Assembly: GCF_945605565.1 (NCBI RefSeq)
Contig: NZ_OX216966.1
Coordinates: forward strand, 3,712,001-3,776,000
Direction: 5' to 3'
DNA from: Paenibacillus dendritiformis
GTDB lineage: Bacteria; Bacillota; Bacilli; Paenibacillales; Paenibacillaceae
Length of the DNA stretch: 64,000 nucleotides
Under the pieces are notes generated by a model. The model did not search any database and was not told where the DNA came from. It saw only the letters and a list, made by a program, of their open reading frames with translations. A program made the translations under genes and the position numbers. This document shows, one piece after another, positions 54,629 to 63,690 of this stretch (the first letter of the stretch is position 1; every line of letters begins with the position of its first letter).

Positions 54629-55441
54629 ATGAAAGAAATGGATCAACGGATTTCCGCTTATATTCAAGATAATTTTATGGAGAAAGTCTCGTTCGTCGCT
54701 CGGGAGAGCGAAGGCATGTCCGTCCAGTCCACGGAACAATATATGCTGGTCGATTGCGGCATGCCCGCGGATACGTTCAATATTGGTGTCCTGCGGGCAG
54801 ATGACGCCGACTCAGAGGGTGCTGTGCGGCAGATGACGGATTATTTTGCGGCGCGTGCATTCCCGATGTCGCTATGGTGCTGGGAGCCGCTGGGCCCAAG
54901 CGCCCGGCAGGCGATTGAACATGCCGGGCTAAGTCTAGCGGAGGTCAATGAGGGCATGTATGCGTACGCGGAGGATTTGTCGCCGGAAGCGCAGATGCCG
55001 GAGGGCTTTGCCGTGAAGCAGGTTCGGACTCCGGGGGAAGTGCGGCAATTTGGAGCGGTCCTGTCGTCTTTGTTCGGGGACGGCAGCGAAGCCAAGCATG
55101 TCAGCCTGTACTATGAGCGGCTTGCCGAATCGCCGCTATGGACCCGGCCTGAGATGGCATTGTATATCGGAGTGCTGAGCGATGGCACGCCTGTCAGCGT
55201 TGGCTCGACCATACGCTGCCGGGACAGCGTCGGCAACTACGATATCGCGACCTTGGACGAATACCGGAAGCGAGGCTTCGGCTCTGCCATGTTCCATCAT
55301 ATTGTGTCTGACATCTTGACCTGGCATGACGGACTTATTGTCCTGCAGGCTTCCGAAGCGGGGGCAGGCCTGTACAAGCGGGCAGGCTTCCGCCCGGCAT
55401 GCGCCATTTGCGTCTTTGAGAACGGGCTTGGAATCGAGTAG
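54629..55441 (+). CDS. GNAT acetyltransferase
   Basis: A 270-residue protein. The C-terminal GNAT domain has VGSTIRCRDSVGNYDIATLD and the acetyl-CoA loop EYRKRGFGSAMFHHIV, ending LYKRAGFRPACAICVFENG. The N-terminal 140 residues are a family-specific cap. ATG 54629 has AAGGAG nine bases upstream. It is a single gene closed by a strong terminator. Substrate unknown. Confidence 0.82.
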   Translation: MKEMDQRISAYIQDNFMEKVSFVARESEGMSVQSTEQYMLVDCGMPADTFNIGVLRADDADSEGAVRQMTDYFAARAFPMSLWCWEPLGPSARQAIEHAGLSLAEVNEGMYAYAEDLSPEAQMPEGFAVKQVRTPGEVRQFGAVLSSLFGDGSEAKHVSLYYERLAESPLWTRPEMALYIGVLSDGTPVSVGSTIRCRDSVGNYDIATLDEYRKRGFGSAMFHHIVSDILTWHDGLIVLQASEAGAGLYKRAGFRPACAICVFENGLGIE

Positions 55442-55490
55442 AGTCGAATAGACGTTGATATCGCGCTCGGCGAAATCGGGCATAAGGCGG

Positions 55491-55532
55491 CGCCCCTTCC
55501 TGGATCTTCGGATCAGGAGGGGGCGTTTTTTT
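55491..55532 (+). terminator. rho-independent terminator
   Basis: CGCCCCTTCCTGGATC (from 55491) pairs with GATCAGGAGGGGGCG (55511-55525) around TTCG, with one bulge, followed by seven T. Confidence 0.9.
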
Positions 55533-55620
55533 GTTGAGCTATTCTTTTTCGAACTTGATTGAACCGATCGCGCTACCAGATCGTACTATATTTATAGATT
55601 CACAATAAGGAGGAATTGGA

Positions 55621-57702
55621 ATGAAGAAAAGGCTCTCTTGGGTGCTGGCCGTAGCGCTTGCGCTGTCAATGATCGCGCCGTCAGCGGCGATGGCATCCCC
55701 GTCCGGCAGCAGTTCTGTCGCGGCTGCCAGTCAGGGCTTGGAGAAGATTGCGGCCGAGAAGGCGGCGCTGCTCACCGAATCGTATGGGACGATCAGCGTC
55801 CAATATGCGCTGATTGACAACGGCAAGATTACGGTGTCCGGACAGACCGGCATGAACGATATGGAAGGGAAGATGCCGTTGACCAAGGATACGATGTATG
55901 GCATCGGATCGACGAGCAAAGTGTTCACGGCCGCTGCCGTCATGAAGCTGGCCGACGACGGGAAGATTGATCTCGATGCACCCTTGGTCAGATATATAAC
56001 CGACTTCAAGATGAAGGACGAGCGGTACAAGCAGATTACACCGCGCATGCTGTTGAACCATTCCTCCGGCCTGCAGGGCTCCAGCCTCGGCAGCTCCTTC
56101 CTGTTCGAGGACAATGACACCTATGCGCATGATACCTTGCTGAAGCAATTATCCTCCCAGAGCCTGAAGGCAGATCCGGGAGCGTTCTCGGTCTACTGCA
56201 ACGACGGATTCACGCTGGCCGAGATTTTGGTAGAGAGAGTCAGCGGCATGGACTTCACTGCATTTATTCATAAATATTTTACCGAACCATTGCAGATGAC
56301 CCATACGAAGACATCACAGGACGAATTGGAAGCAAGCAAGATGGCCGGGCTTTATTCCCCTGTGTACCAGGGACAGCTTCCGAATGAAACCGTAAATGTT
56401 ATCGGGACAGGGGGAATTTACTCCACGGCAGAAGATCTGGCGCGATTCTCGCAACTATTTACGGGCCAGGCGGACGGTATCCTCTCTGACAAGGCGGTAC
56501 AGGCGATGGCACAGGAGGAATACAAGAATGGCCTGTGGCCGGGAGATGCGGATAATGTCTTCAACTACGGTCTCGGCTGGGACAGCGTGAAGCTGTTCCC
56601 GTTCAACGAATACGGAATGAAGGGCTTGGCCAAAGGCGGGGACACGATACTGTATCACGCTTCCCTCGTCGTGCTTCCGGAGCAGAAGATGGCGGCAGCG
56701 GTGCTGTCCTCCGGCGGTTCCAGCATGACGAACGAGCTGCTGGCGAACGAATTGCTGCTGCAAGCGCTGAAGGAGAAGGGCGCAATTAAAGACATCAAGC
56801 CGGAGAAATCCTTCGGCAAGCCGGTTAAGGCGGAGATGCCCGCAGAGGTGGCGAAGCATGCAGGCTATTACGGCACCTTAGGCCAGCATATCCAGATTGA
56901 GATCAAAAAGGACGGAGAGCTGTTCTTGCCATTTACCTTTATGTTGGACAATTCGAAGGAAAAATATGTGTATACAGCGGATGGAAGCTTCGTCAATGAA
57001 AACGGAACGTCCAAGGTCAGCTTCGTAACCGAGAAGAATGGACGCACCTACTTGTGGTTGAGCGAATATGTGATGATGCCGGGACTGGGGCAGCTTGCCA
57101 TATCCCATTATGCGGCCGAGAAGCTGGAAGACAATGAACTGCCGAAGGAGACGGCCAATGCATGGGCAAAGCGGGAAGGCATTACGTTCTATCCCGTGAA
57201 CGAGAAGTATACTTCCCTCATGTATCTCACTATGCAGCCGACGGTACAGATTACCCGCACTGACGAGCTGCCAGGCTATCTGGGGGACAAAAAAATTACA
57301 GGTCCGAACACGGCGGCGAGCCAGCTTCAAATCCCGGGAATGGCAGGCCGGGATATGGCGGAAGCCCGCTTCTTTACGCAGGATGGCGTCGAATATATGG
57401 AAGGAACCGGAAGATTATATGTGAGCGGGGCGAAGGTAAAGCCGCTGTACGCGGGCAAAGAATCCAAGCTCACGCTGCAAGCGAACGGGCATGCCAAATG
57501 GTTCACGGTTCCGAAAGCGGCCGCAGGCAAGACGATGACCGTCGCGCTGCCGAAGAAGGGCGCGTTCGCGGTCTATGACGAACAAGGCCTATGCGTGAAT
57601 TTCACGGTCGTCAGCGGCAATAACGAAGTGACGCTGCCGGAGAACGGCACGATCGTATTCGCTGGCGCGCCGGGCTCGGAATTCGGCATTTCCTTGAAAT
57701 AG
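55621..57702 (+). CDS. secreted serine hydrolase (class C beta-lactamase fold), tandem copy 1
   Basis: A 693-residue exported protein with a signal peptide (KKRLSWVLAVALALSMIAPSA) cleaved near ASA. The hydrolase domain has the active-site motif STSK (Ser97-Lys100), Tyr192-Cys-Asn194 as the Tyr-x-Asn motif and Lys338-Gly-Gly340 as the K/H-T-G-like motif. A C-terminal part of about 300 residues follows and ends in a beta-rich domain, with no SLH or sorting signal. It is closely matched by the next gene in sequence, length, promoter-proximal bases and terminator, so the pair is a recent tandem duplication. AAGGAGGA lies before the ATG. The natural role, peptidase or esterase, is unknown. Confidence 0.88.
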   Translation: MKKRLSWVLAVALALSMIAPSAAMASPSGSSSVAAASQGLEKIAAEKAALLTESYGTISVQYALIDNGKITVSGQTGMNDMEGKMPLTKDTMYGIGSTSKVFTAAAVMKLADDGKIDLDAPLVRYITDFKMKDERYKQITPRMLLNHSSGLQGSSLGSSFLFEDNDTYAHDTLLKQLSSQSLKADPGAFSVYCNDGFTLAEILVERVSGMDFTAFIHKYFTEPLQMTHTKTSQDELEASKMAGLYSPVYQGQLPNETVNVIGTGGIYSTAEDLARFSQLFTGQADGILSDKAVQAMAQEEYKNGLWPGDADNVFNYGLGWDSVKLFPFNEYGMKGLAKGGDTILYHASLVVLPEQKMAAAVLSSGGSSMTNELLANELLLQALKEKGAIKDIKPEKSFGKPVKAEMPAEVAKHAGYYGTLGQHIQIEIKKDGELFLPFTFMLDNSKEKYVYTADGSFVNENGTSKVSFVTEKNGRTYLWLSEYVMMPGLGQLAISHYAAEKLEDNELPKETANAWAKREGITFYPVNEKYTSLMYLTMQPTVQITRTDELPGYLGDKKITGPNTAASQLQIPGMAGRDMAEARFFTQDGVEYMEGTGRLYVSGAKVKPLYAGKESKLTLQANGHAKWFTVPKAAAGKTMTVALPKKGAFAVYDEQGLCVNFTVVSGNNEVTLPENGTIVFAGAPGSEFGISLK

Positions 57703-57768
57703 TCGCACGAACAAACCATTGAATATAAGCGGTAACATCGGGCCCGCCAATGCGGGCGTAAGGCAGCG

Positions 57769-57808
57769 CCCCTTCCTGTAGCTGAGGATCAGGAAGGGGT
57801 GTTTTTTT
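57769..57808 (+). terminator. terminator between the tandem hydrolase genes
   Basis: CCCCTTCCTG (57769-57778) pairs perfectly with CAGGAAGGGG (57790-57799), followed by TG and eight T. It is related in sequence to the terminator at 55491. Confidence 0.9.
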
Positions 57809-57891
57809 TGCTATTTATTTCCGATTTTTTTGAACCAATCGCGCTGGAAAATCGTACTGATTTATAGCTTCACAAATAAGGAGGAATGGGA

Positions 57892-59973
57892 ATGAAGAAA
57901 AGGCTCTCTTGGGTACTGGCCGCAGCGGTTGCGCTGTCGATGATCGCGCCGTCGGCGGCGATGGCATCCCCGTCAAGCAGCAGTTCTGTCGCGGCTGCCA
58001 GTCAGGGATTGGAGAAGATTGCGGCCGAGAAGGCGGCGCTGCTCACCGAATCGTACGGGACGATCAGCGTGCAATATGCGCTGATTGACAACGGCAAAAT
58101 TACGGTGTCCGGACAGACCGGCATGAACGATATGGAAGGGAAGAAGCCGTTGACCAAGGATACGGTCTATGGCATCGGGTCAACGAGCAAAGTGTTCACG
58201 GCCGCTGCCGTCATGAAGCTGGCTGACGAGGGCAAGATCGATCTCGATGCGCCCCTGGTCCGCTACATAACCGATTTCACGATGAAGGACGATCGGCACA
58301 AGCAGATTACGCCGCGCATGCTGCTCAACCATTCCTCCGGCCTGCAGGGCTCCAGCCTCGGCAGTGCGTTCTTGTTCGAGGACAATGACAGCTATGCGCA
58401 TGATACCTTGCTGAAGCAATTGTCCGGCCAGAGCTTGAAGGCCGACCCGGGAGCGTTCTCGGTCTACTGCAACGACGGATTCACGCTCGCGGAGATTTTG
58501 GTAGAGAGAGTCAGCGGCATGGATTTTACCGCATTTCTTCATAAATATTTTACCGAACCAATGCATCTGACCCATACGAAGACGCCCCAGGATGAAGTGG
58601 ATGGAAGCCAGCTCGCCGCACTCTATTACCCCGTATACCAAGGGCAGCTTCCGTATGAATCCGCCAATGTGATCGGGACAGGGGGAATGTACTCCACGGC
58701 CGAAGATTTGGTCCGGTTTGCGCAAATCTTTACGGGAGAAGCGGATGGCATTCTCTCGGACCAGGCGGTGCGCGCCATGGCGCAGGAGGAGTACAAGAAG
58801 GGGCTGTGGCCGGAAGATACGGACAGCATGATCAACTACGGTCTGGGCTGGGACAGCGTGAAGCTGTTCCCGTTCGATGAATACGGAATACAGGGCTTGG
58901 CCAAGGGCGGGGATGCGATGCTGTACCACTCTATCCTCGTGGTGCTTCCAGAGAAGAAGATGGCGGCAGCGGTGCTGTCTTCCGGCGGTTCAAGTTCAAC
59001 CAACCAGATGCTGGCGACTGAATTGCTGCTTCATGCGTTGAAGGAGAAAGGGGCCATCAAAGAGATCAAGCCGGAAAAGTCCTTCGGCAAGCCGATCAAA
59101 GCCAAGATACCTGCGGAAGTGGAGAAGCTGGCAGGCTATTACGGTTTCCTGGGCCGGCAGATTCAGGTGGAGATTAGCAAAAGCGGAGAACTGTCCTTGC
59201 CGATGGCCTTTCTAATCGACAATTCGCAGGAGCACTATGTATATACGGCGGACGGGAGCTTCGTGAACGAAGACGGCAGCTCGAAGGTCAGCTTCGTGAC
59301 CGGGAAGAACGGACGCACCTACTTGTGGTTAAGAGATTATATGTCGCTGCCGGGATTGGGACAGCTTGCCTTGTCCCATTATGCGGCGGAAAAGCTGACA
59401 GACAATCCGCTGCCGAAGAAGACTGCGGACGCATGGGCGAAGCGGGACGGGAAAGCGTACTATCTCGTGAATGAAAAATATACATCTATCATTTATCTTT
59501 TGATGCAGCCGACGCTTCGGATCAACCGCGCAATTGATCTGCCGGGCTATCTGGGAGATAAAAAAATCACGGGCCCGAACACGGCGGAAACCCAGCTTCA
59601 CATTCCGACTGTCGGAGGCCGCGATACGGCGGAATTCCGCTTCTTCAAGCAGGATGGCGTCGAATATATGGAAGGAGCCGGAAGCTTGTATGTAAGCGGG
59701 GCGAAGGTAAAGCCGCTCTACGCGGGCAAGGAATCCAAGGTCACGCTGCAAGCCAACGGGCATGCCAAATGGTTCACGGTTCCTAAGTCAGCCGCAGGCA
59801 AGACGATGACCGTCGCGCTGCCGAAAAAGGGCGCGTTCGCGATCTATGACGAGCAGGGCCTATGCGTGAACTTCACGGTCGTCAGCGGCAATAACGAAGT
59901 GACGCTGCCGGAGAACGGCACGATCGTATTCGCTGGCGCGCCCGGCTCGGAATTCGGCATCGCCTTGAAATAA
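57892..59973 (+). CDS. secreted serine hydrolase (class C beta-lactamase fold), tandem copy 2
   Basis: A 693-residue paralogue of the previous gene, the same length and colinear throughout, with the same STSK, YCN and KGG motifs and the same signal peptide. Differences cluster in residues about 230-420 and 520-600 (for example DEVDGSQLAALYYPVYQG versus DELEASKMAGLYSPVYQG), while the ends are nearly identical. ATG 57892 was chosen by analogy with copy 1 and has AAGGAGGA before it. The flanking bases upstream (GAACCAATCGCGCTGG and GATCGTACTATA-like versus ATCGTACTGATT) are also shared with copy 1. It has its own terminator. Gene conversion between the copies is likely. Confidence 0.88.
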   Translation: MKKRLSWVLAAAVALSMIAPSAAMASPSSSSSVAAASQGLEKIAAEKAALLTESYGTISVQYALIDNGKITVSGQTGMNDMEGKKPLTKDTVYGIGSTSKVFTAAAVMKLADEGKIDLDAPLVRYITDFTMKDDRHKQITPRMLLNHSSGLQGSSLGSAFLFEDNDSYAHDTLLKQLSGQSLKADPGAFSVYCNDGFTLAEILVERVSGMDFTAFLHKYFTEPMHLTHTKTPQDEVDGSQLAALYYPVYQGQLPYESANVIGTGGMYSTAEDLVRFAQIFTGEADGILSDQAVRAMAQEEYKKGLWPEDTDSMINYGLGWDSVKLFPFDEYGIQGLAKGGDAMLYHSILVVLPEKKMAAAVLSSGGSSSTNQMLATELLLHALKEKGAIKEIKPEKSFGKPIKAKIPAEVEKLAGYYGFLGRQIQVEISKSGELSLPMAFLIDNSQEHYVYTADGSFVNEDGSSKVSFVTGKNGRTYLWLRDYMSLPGLGQLALSHYAAEKLTDNPLPKKTADAWAKRDGKAYYLVNEKYTSIIYLLMQPTLRINRAIDLPGYLGDKKITGPNTAETQLHIPTVGGRDTAEFRFFKQDGVEYMEGAGSLYVSGAKVKPLYAGKESKVTLQANGHAKWFTVPKSAAGKTMTVALPKKGAFAIYDEQGLCVNFTVVSGNNEVTLPENGTIVFAGAPGSEFGIALK

Positions 59974-59981
59974 CCGCACGA

Positions 59982-60023
59982 AAAAACCAGTAAGACACAA
60001 TGACATGTGTTTTACTGGTTTTT
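59982..60023. terminator. bidirectional terminator
   Basis: AAAAACCAGTAA (59982-59993) pairs with TTACTGGTTTTT (60012-60023), with inner ACACA/TGTGT pairs; A and T runs flank it on both sides. It serves hydrolase copy 2 and the convergent minus-strand operon. Confidence 0.85.
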
Positions 60024-60032
60024 GCGTTTCCT

Positions 60033-60305
60033 TTATTCTTCGTACAGATCTTCCTCCGCATATTCATCCAGTTCTGCCGCGATTTTCTCCTTCACGCGGT
60101 CAAGACATTCGTTCACGGAACGCGCCGTGACGCGCTTGCCATTGACGAGCGCATAAGGCTGCCGGGCGCACAGGCCGCACAGCGACAGACATTCCATGCG
60201 GAGGACGGCAATGTCCGGGTTTTCCGCTTCGAACTCCTCCAGAGCGTCGGAGTTGATGCCGTTATTGGCGCAGATTTCCACGATGACGAAGCCCATATTG
60301 TTCAT
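60033..60305 (-). CDS. DUF1450 (YuzB-like) protein
   Basis: A 90-residue protein of the YuzB/DUF1450 family. Cys occur in VEICANNG and in the cluster MECLSLCGLCARQPYALVNG, in the pattern of a thioredoxin-like [2Fe-2S] ferredoxin, though cluster binding is unproven. The acidic end (EEDLYEE) is typical. Its ATG overlaps the stop of the SufR-like gene and has AAGGGGGG before it. It is the last gene of a three-gene operon. Confidence 0.85.
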   Translation of the reverse strand: MNNMGFVIVEICANNGINSDALEEFEAENPDIAVLRMECLSLCGLCARQPYALVNGKRVTARSVNECLDRVKEKIAAELDEYAEEDLYEE

Positions 60306-60967
60306 GATGTTCCCCCCTTGGCTGACCGGATTCCGCCATCGGCCGCCTGGATGCGGTAGACGCACTTCCTGTCTCCGCTGGCCAGGCAGGATGTCCGTTC
60401 CACTTCCGCGCCGAGCAAGTCTGCGAACAGCCGCAGCTCGCAAGCGCAGGCGTGGTTATACTGATTCGCAATCCGGGCAATCGGGCAATTATATTCGGTC
60501 AAGACGAACTCGTTCTCGCTTATTTTATCCCATTCGGCCATATAGCCGCTCTCATTCTGAATATCCGACAGCAGCGCGACCTTATCCGCCAGTTCCTTCC
60601 CGCGCAGGCGGGACTCGTATTGATCGTATAAGGAGCGCTGCCGGAGATCGAACAGGCGGTTCACTTTGTCTTCTCCGGAATCGTGAGCGAGCTCGGCCAG
60701 GAGTTCCAGGGCTACGGCATGATACTTCTTCGGAAAATAATCATCGGCGCCTGGAGTTAAACGATAGACGGACATCGGACGTCCCATCGGCTGGCGGACG
60801 GTGTCGGATTCGATCAGATGATCGCGCTCCAGCGTATTCAGATGCCGGCGCACAGCCATCAAGGTGATTCCCAACTGCTCGCTCATCGCTTTGGCGCTCA
60901 GCTCGCCATCCGTCTTCAGCATGTTCATGATTTTCTCGCGCGTCGACAGCGGCGCGTTATCCATCAT
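60302..60967 (-). CDS. SufR-like winged-helix regulator with Cys-rich sensor domain
   Basis: A 221-residue regulator: an N-terminal DeoR/ArsR-type HTH (STREKIMNMLKTDGELSAKAMSEQLGI; MAVRRHLNTLERDHLIES) and a C-terminal domain with four well-spaced Cys (EYNCPIARIANQYNHACACEL; LASGDRKCVYRIQ, plus RTSCL). The spacing matches the iron-sulfur regulator SufR. ATG 60967 was selected, six bases after GGTGA. It lies 17 bases after trhO, so the three genes form one unit. Confidence 0.85.
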   Translation of the reverse strand: MMDNAPLSTREKIMNMLKTDGELSAKAMSEQLGITLMAVRRHLNTLERDHLIESDTVRQPMGRPMSVYRLTPGADDYFPKKYHAVALELLAELAHDSGEDKVNRLFDLRQRSLYDQYESRLRGKELADKVALLSDIQNESGYMAEWDKISENEFVLTEYNCPIARIANQYNHACACELRLFADLLGAEVERTSCLASGDRKCVYRIQAADGGIRSAKGGTS

Positions 60968-60984
60968 GGGCAATCACCGCCTTG

Positions 60985-61884
60985 TTAACGGGCTGCTGCC
61001 GGGGAGGCCGAGTCATGCTGCCGGCATTCCTCGGAGCAATACCCTTCGTACTCGGCTTGGCACGCATCGCAGCACAGGTGCTGGCGATGGCAGGTATCAT
61101 CCGCGCAGTTGATATAATTTTCGCTCGGCTGGCCGCAGTGATAGCAGGTGCCCACGACGACGTTCTCGTCCGTATGGTTGATCGGAACCGAGATCCGTTC
61201 GTCGAACACATAGCAGCTGCCATCGAACAGCCGGCCTTGCGTAACCGGGTCTTTGCCGTATGTCACGATGCCGCCGTCCAATTGATATACATCCTCGAAG
61301 CCTTCCTTGCGCATGACGGCGGTCAGCATCTCGCACCGGATTCCCCCCGTGCAGTACGTAAGGATGGTCTTGTCTTTATGCTGCTCCATATTGTCCCGAA
61401 GCCAGCCGGGGAATTCCCGGAAGCTGTCCAGATCCGGACGGATGGCGTTCCGGAAATGGCCCAGATCATACTCATAGCCGCTTCGCCCGTCCAGCACGAT
61501 GACATCGTCACGCTGCAAATATTGCTGGAACTCGACCGGACTGAGCCGTCCGCCGCCATCCGTGTTCGGGTCAAGCTTCTGATCGTAGCGAAGCGTGACC
61601 AGTTCCTTTTTGTGGCGTACGAACAGTTTTTTGAAGGCATGCCCGTCGCTGTCGTCGACCTTGAAGAAGAGATCCTCGAACAGGGGATGGCTGTGCATAT
61701 CCGCCATATACCGTTCAGTCTGTTCCACCGTTCCGGACAGCGTGCCGTTGATCCCTTCGCTGGCAATCAAAATGCGTCCCTTGATGCCAAGATCCTTGCA
61801 ATATTGCAGATGTTCGGCCGCAAAGGCTTCCGCGTCGGGAATCGCAACATATTTATAAAAAAGAAGCACTCGATAGTCTTTCAT
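60985..61884 (-). CDS. trhO: tRNA uridine-34 hydroxylase TrhO (rhodanese-like)
   Basis: A 299-residue enzyme that adds the oxygen of 5-hydroxyuridine at tRNA position 34. Its N-terminal acylphosphatase-like domain (YRVLLFYKYVAIPDAEAFAAEH; GINGTLSGT), the rhodanese domain with the active-site loop YCTGGIRCE (Cys178), and a C-terminal Cys-rich zinc-like region (TCYHCG, CCDACQAEYEGYCSEEC) are all typical. ATG 61884 is the first gene of its operon. The length is normal. Confidence 0.9.
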   Translation of the reverse strand: MKDYRVLLFYKYVAIPDAEAFAAEHLQYCKDLGIKGRILIASEGINGTLSGTVEQTERYMADMHSHPLFEDLFFKVDDSDGHAFKKLFVRHKKELVTLRYDQKLDPNTDGGGRLSPVEFQQYLQRDDVIVLDGRSGYEYDLGHFRNAIRPDLDSFREFPGWLRDNMEQHKDKTILTYCTGGIRCEMLTAVMRKEGFEDVYQLDGGIVTYGKDPVTQGRLFDGSCYVFDERISVPINHTDENVVVGTCYHCGQPSENYINCADDTCHRQHLCCDACQAEYEGYCSEECRQHDSASPAAAR

Positions 61885-62076
61885 CGTGCGTACTCAATCC
61901 TTTCGTTATCGGAGTCGTCAACAAGAAGAGCGGAAGAGAGAGGGGGACCTCTGCCTTCCGCCGCAATTCCATTGCATAATGCAGCTTACCAATGCTTGTC
62001 AATCACAATAGACTTATTCTAGCGAACGACACCTACATAGTCAACATAGAAGTTTATAATGTATCTTATAAGTGAA

Positions 62077-62101
62077 CCCGGATGTCACAGAGACGTCCGG
62101 G
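62077..62101. other. hairpin in the gap before the FMN reductase
   Basis: CCCGGATGTC (62077-62086) pairs with GACGTCCGGG (62092-62101), with one wobble. No T run follows. It lies between the divergent trhO and FMN reductase genes; the rest of the 61885-62229 gap shows only the promoter at 62112. Confidence 0.4.
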
Positions 62102-62111
62102 CGCTCTCGAA

Positions 62112-62141
62112 TTGACAAATCCAATGAGTGTGTTCCATAAT
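62112..62141 (+). promoter_or_regulatory. promoter for the FMN reductase gene
   Basis: TTGACA (62112-62117), an 18-base spacer and CATAAT (62136-62141) lie about 90 bases before the start codon. Confidence 0.55.
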
Positions 62142-62229
62142 TATTATACATTAATGTTGCAAAAGTATCAAAACCATGATATGGATGTCGAACCACTTCA
62201 CGGTCGGCAGAAGAGAGGGAGTGTCGGGA

Positions 62230-62766
62230 ATGAAATTACTCGGTATATCAGGAACGATCGTTGGTTCCAAGACAGGAATCGCGGTGCAAAGCGTGCTGGA
62301 TGCGGCGAAGCAATTCTATCCCGAGATCGAGACCGAATATCTCGATATGAAGGATTATCAGGTCCAGTTCTGCGACGGGAGAGATCCGTCGGCTTATACG
62401 GGGGATACGAAGACCGTCATCGATATCGTGTCTTCCGCGGATTGTTATATTATCGGGACGCCGATTTTCCAGTCTTCGATCACGGGCGTGCTGAAAAATC
62501 TGTTCGACTTGGTTCCGACCGCGGCCTTGTACAATAAAGTGATGGGATTTGTCGCAACGGGCGGCACGTACCAGCATTACCTCGTCGTCGAGAATCAGCT
62601 GAAGCCGATCGCCGGTTATTTGCGGGCGTTCGTCGCGCCAAGCTACGTCTATTTGCATGACGATCATTTCAACGCGGAGCGGCAGATCGCCGATCCGGAT
62701 GTTCGCGACAGGCTGGAGAGACTTGCCCGTGAAGTCGTATTCATGAATCAGAAGCTGAAAGGCTGA
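62230..62766 (+). CDS. NADPH-dependent FMN reductase (SsuE-type)
   Basis: A 178-residue flavodoxin-like reductase: LLGISGTIVGSKTG binds FMN phosphate, then VDIVSSADCYIIGTPIFQSSITGVLKNLFDLV and FVATGGTYQHYLVVENQL. It resembles the SsuE/YdeP type, which supplies reduced FMN to a monooxygenase or reduces quinones and azo compounds. ATG 62230 lies after AGGGAGTG. No partner monooxygenase is next to it. Confidence 0.85.
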   Translation: MKLLGISGTIVGSKTGIAVQSVLDAAKQFYPEIETEYLDMKDYQVQFCDGRDPSAYTGDTKTVIDIVSSADCYIIGTPIFQSSITGVLKNLFDLVPTAALYNKVMGFVATGGTYQHYLVVENQLKPIAGYLRAFVAPSYVYLHDDHFNAERQIADPDVRDRLERLAREVVFMNQKLKG

Positions 62767-62847
62767 GCTCCGCTGAATCAAGCATTCATTGCGTAATGCC
62801 GCTCCTAGAATCTGAGGCGGTCCTGTGCTGCCGAATCCGTGCACATG

Positions 62848-63168
62848 CCGGTTCATCCGCCGGTTGGCAGCGGAGCCATTGAGCGGTTGGTGACCCACTC
62901 CGGCATGGAAATCGTGTCTGCCGATTACCGCCTGGCCGAGAACCATGCCATCCATTTCTCTTCGGAAGGAGCGATGGTCGACCAATACGGCACGATTGCG
63001 TACGGTTATTTGCGGGACAATCGCTGGAGCATGCGATGAAGCTGCTCCTTGGAGGAAGGTGAACGTGACCGAGGCGGCGGCCGGGTCGGGTAGGCCAATC
63101 TTAGTCACTTTGCCGAAGTATTCCGCAAGAATAATGGCATCAATCCTTCCGGGTTGCTGCGCCGATGA
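62848..63168 (+). pseudogene. relic of an AraC-family regulator
   Basis: The end, from 63094 to the TGA at 63166, reads ANLSHFAEVFRKNNGINPSG then LLRR, the last helix of an AraC HTH. The first part (GAIERLVTHSGMEIVSADY; ENHAIHFSSEGAMVDQYG) looks like a sensor-domain start in another frame. Almost the whole middle is lost. The C-terminal match is good; the link to the first part is less certain. Confidence 0.5.
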
Positions 63169-63226
63169 TAGGATAACATGACCGTTCCGTTGGCGGCAGG
63201 AACATATGGTACCGTTATCGGATAAG

Positions 63227-63258
63227 ACGTCAAGACGATTAGGTCTTGGCGTTTTTTT
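63227..63258 (+). terminator. hairpin with T run after the relic
   Basis: ACGTCAAGAC (63227-63236) pairs with GTCTTGGCGT (63243-63252), with one wobble, then seven T. Probably a leftover terminator of the AraC relic. Confidence 0.7.
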
Positions 63259-63369
63259 CTCAGCATACGAAAGCAGGCGCTGCAAAAATTGGCCCACTGC
63301 GCCAATTCGCTAAAGCCTGCGATTCTCAGGCTGTTGAGAAAGAAGTTTTGAGTAGGGAATGGATATTTC

Positions 63370-63690
63370 TACCGGCCTGAAAACTGCACCATTTCCCTAG
63401 ACACGTCTATCCGGTAGACGAAATCCGCAAAACTACACGATTTCTCCAGACACTCTATTCGGTAAGCGAAATCCTGCATAAATACAGCAATTCGATATGG
63501 ACGACTTTTCCAGAAAGGGAATCCTGCAAAACTGCAGGAATTTCACCCGTGTCGCTTCGACTTGAAGCAAAAGGGCCATAAATGATGTAGATTTGCAGCA
63601 ATTCCTCGGGATGTGGACTTATTGAGCCGAAATTCCTGTAAAATAGCAGCAATTCCCTCCACACGTTCAAGCCCCGAGAGGCAACGATGC
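63370..63690. repeat. degenerate tandem repeats, about 50 bp, with CCTGCA/TGCAGG cores
   Basis: About six diverged units begin near 63375, 63420, 63468, 63518, 63580 and 63630, each with a phrase like GAAATCCTGCAAAACTGCAGGAATTTC (shortened: TCCTGCAAAACTGCAGGA at 63522-63539). They match the family at 9919-10115. After 63690, up to 64000, the DNA has low coding signal; three copies of a phrase like CAGGCTGTTGAGAA (63329, 63777 and inverted at about 63930) are also present. No gene is recognised from 63169 on. Confidence 0.6.
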
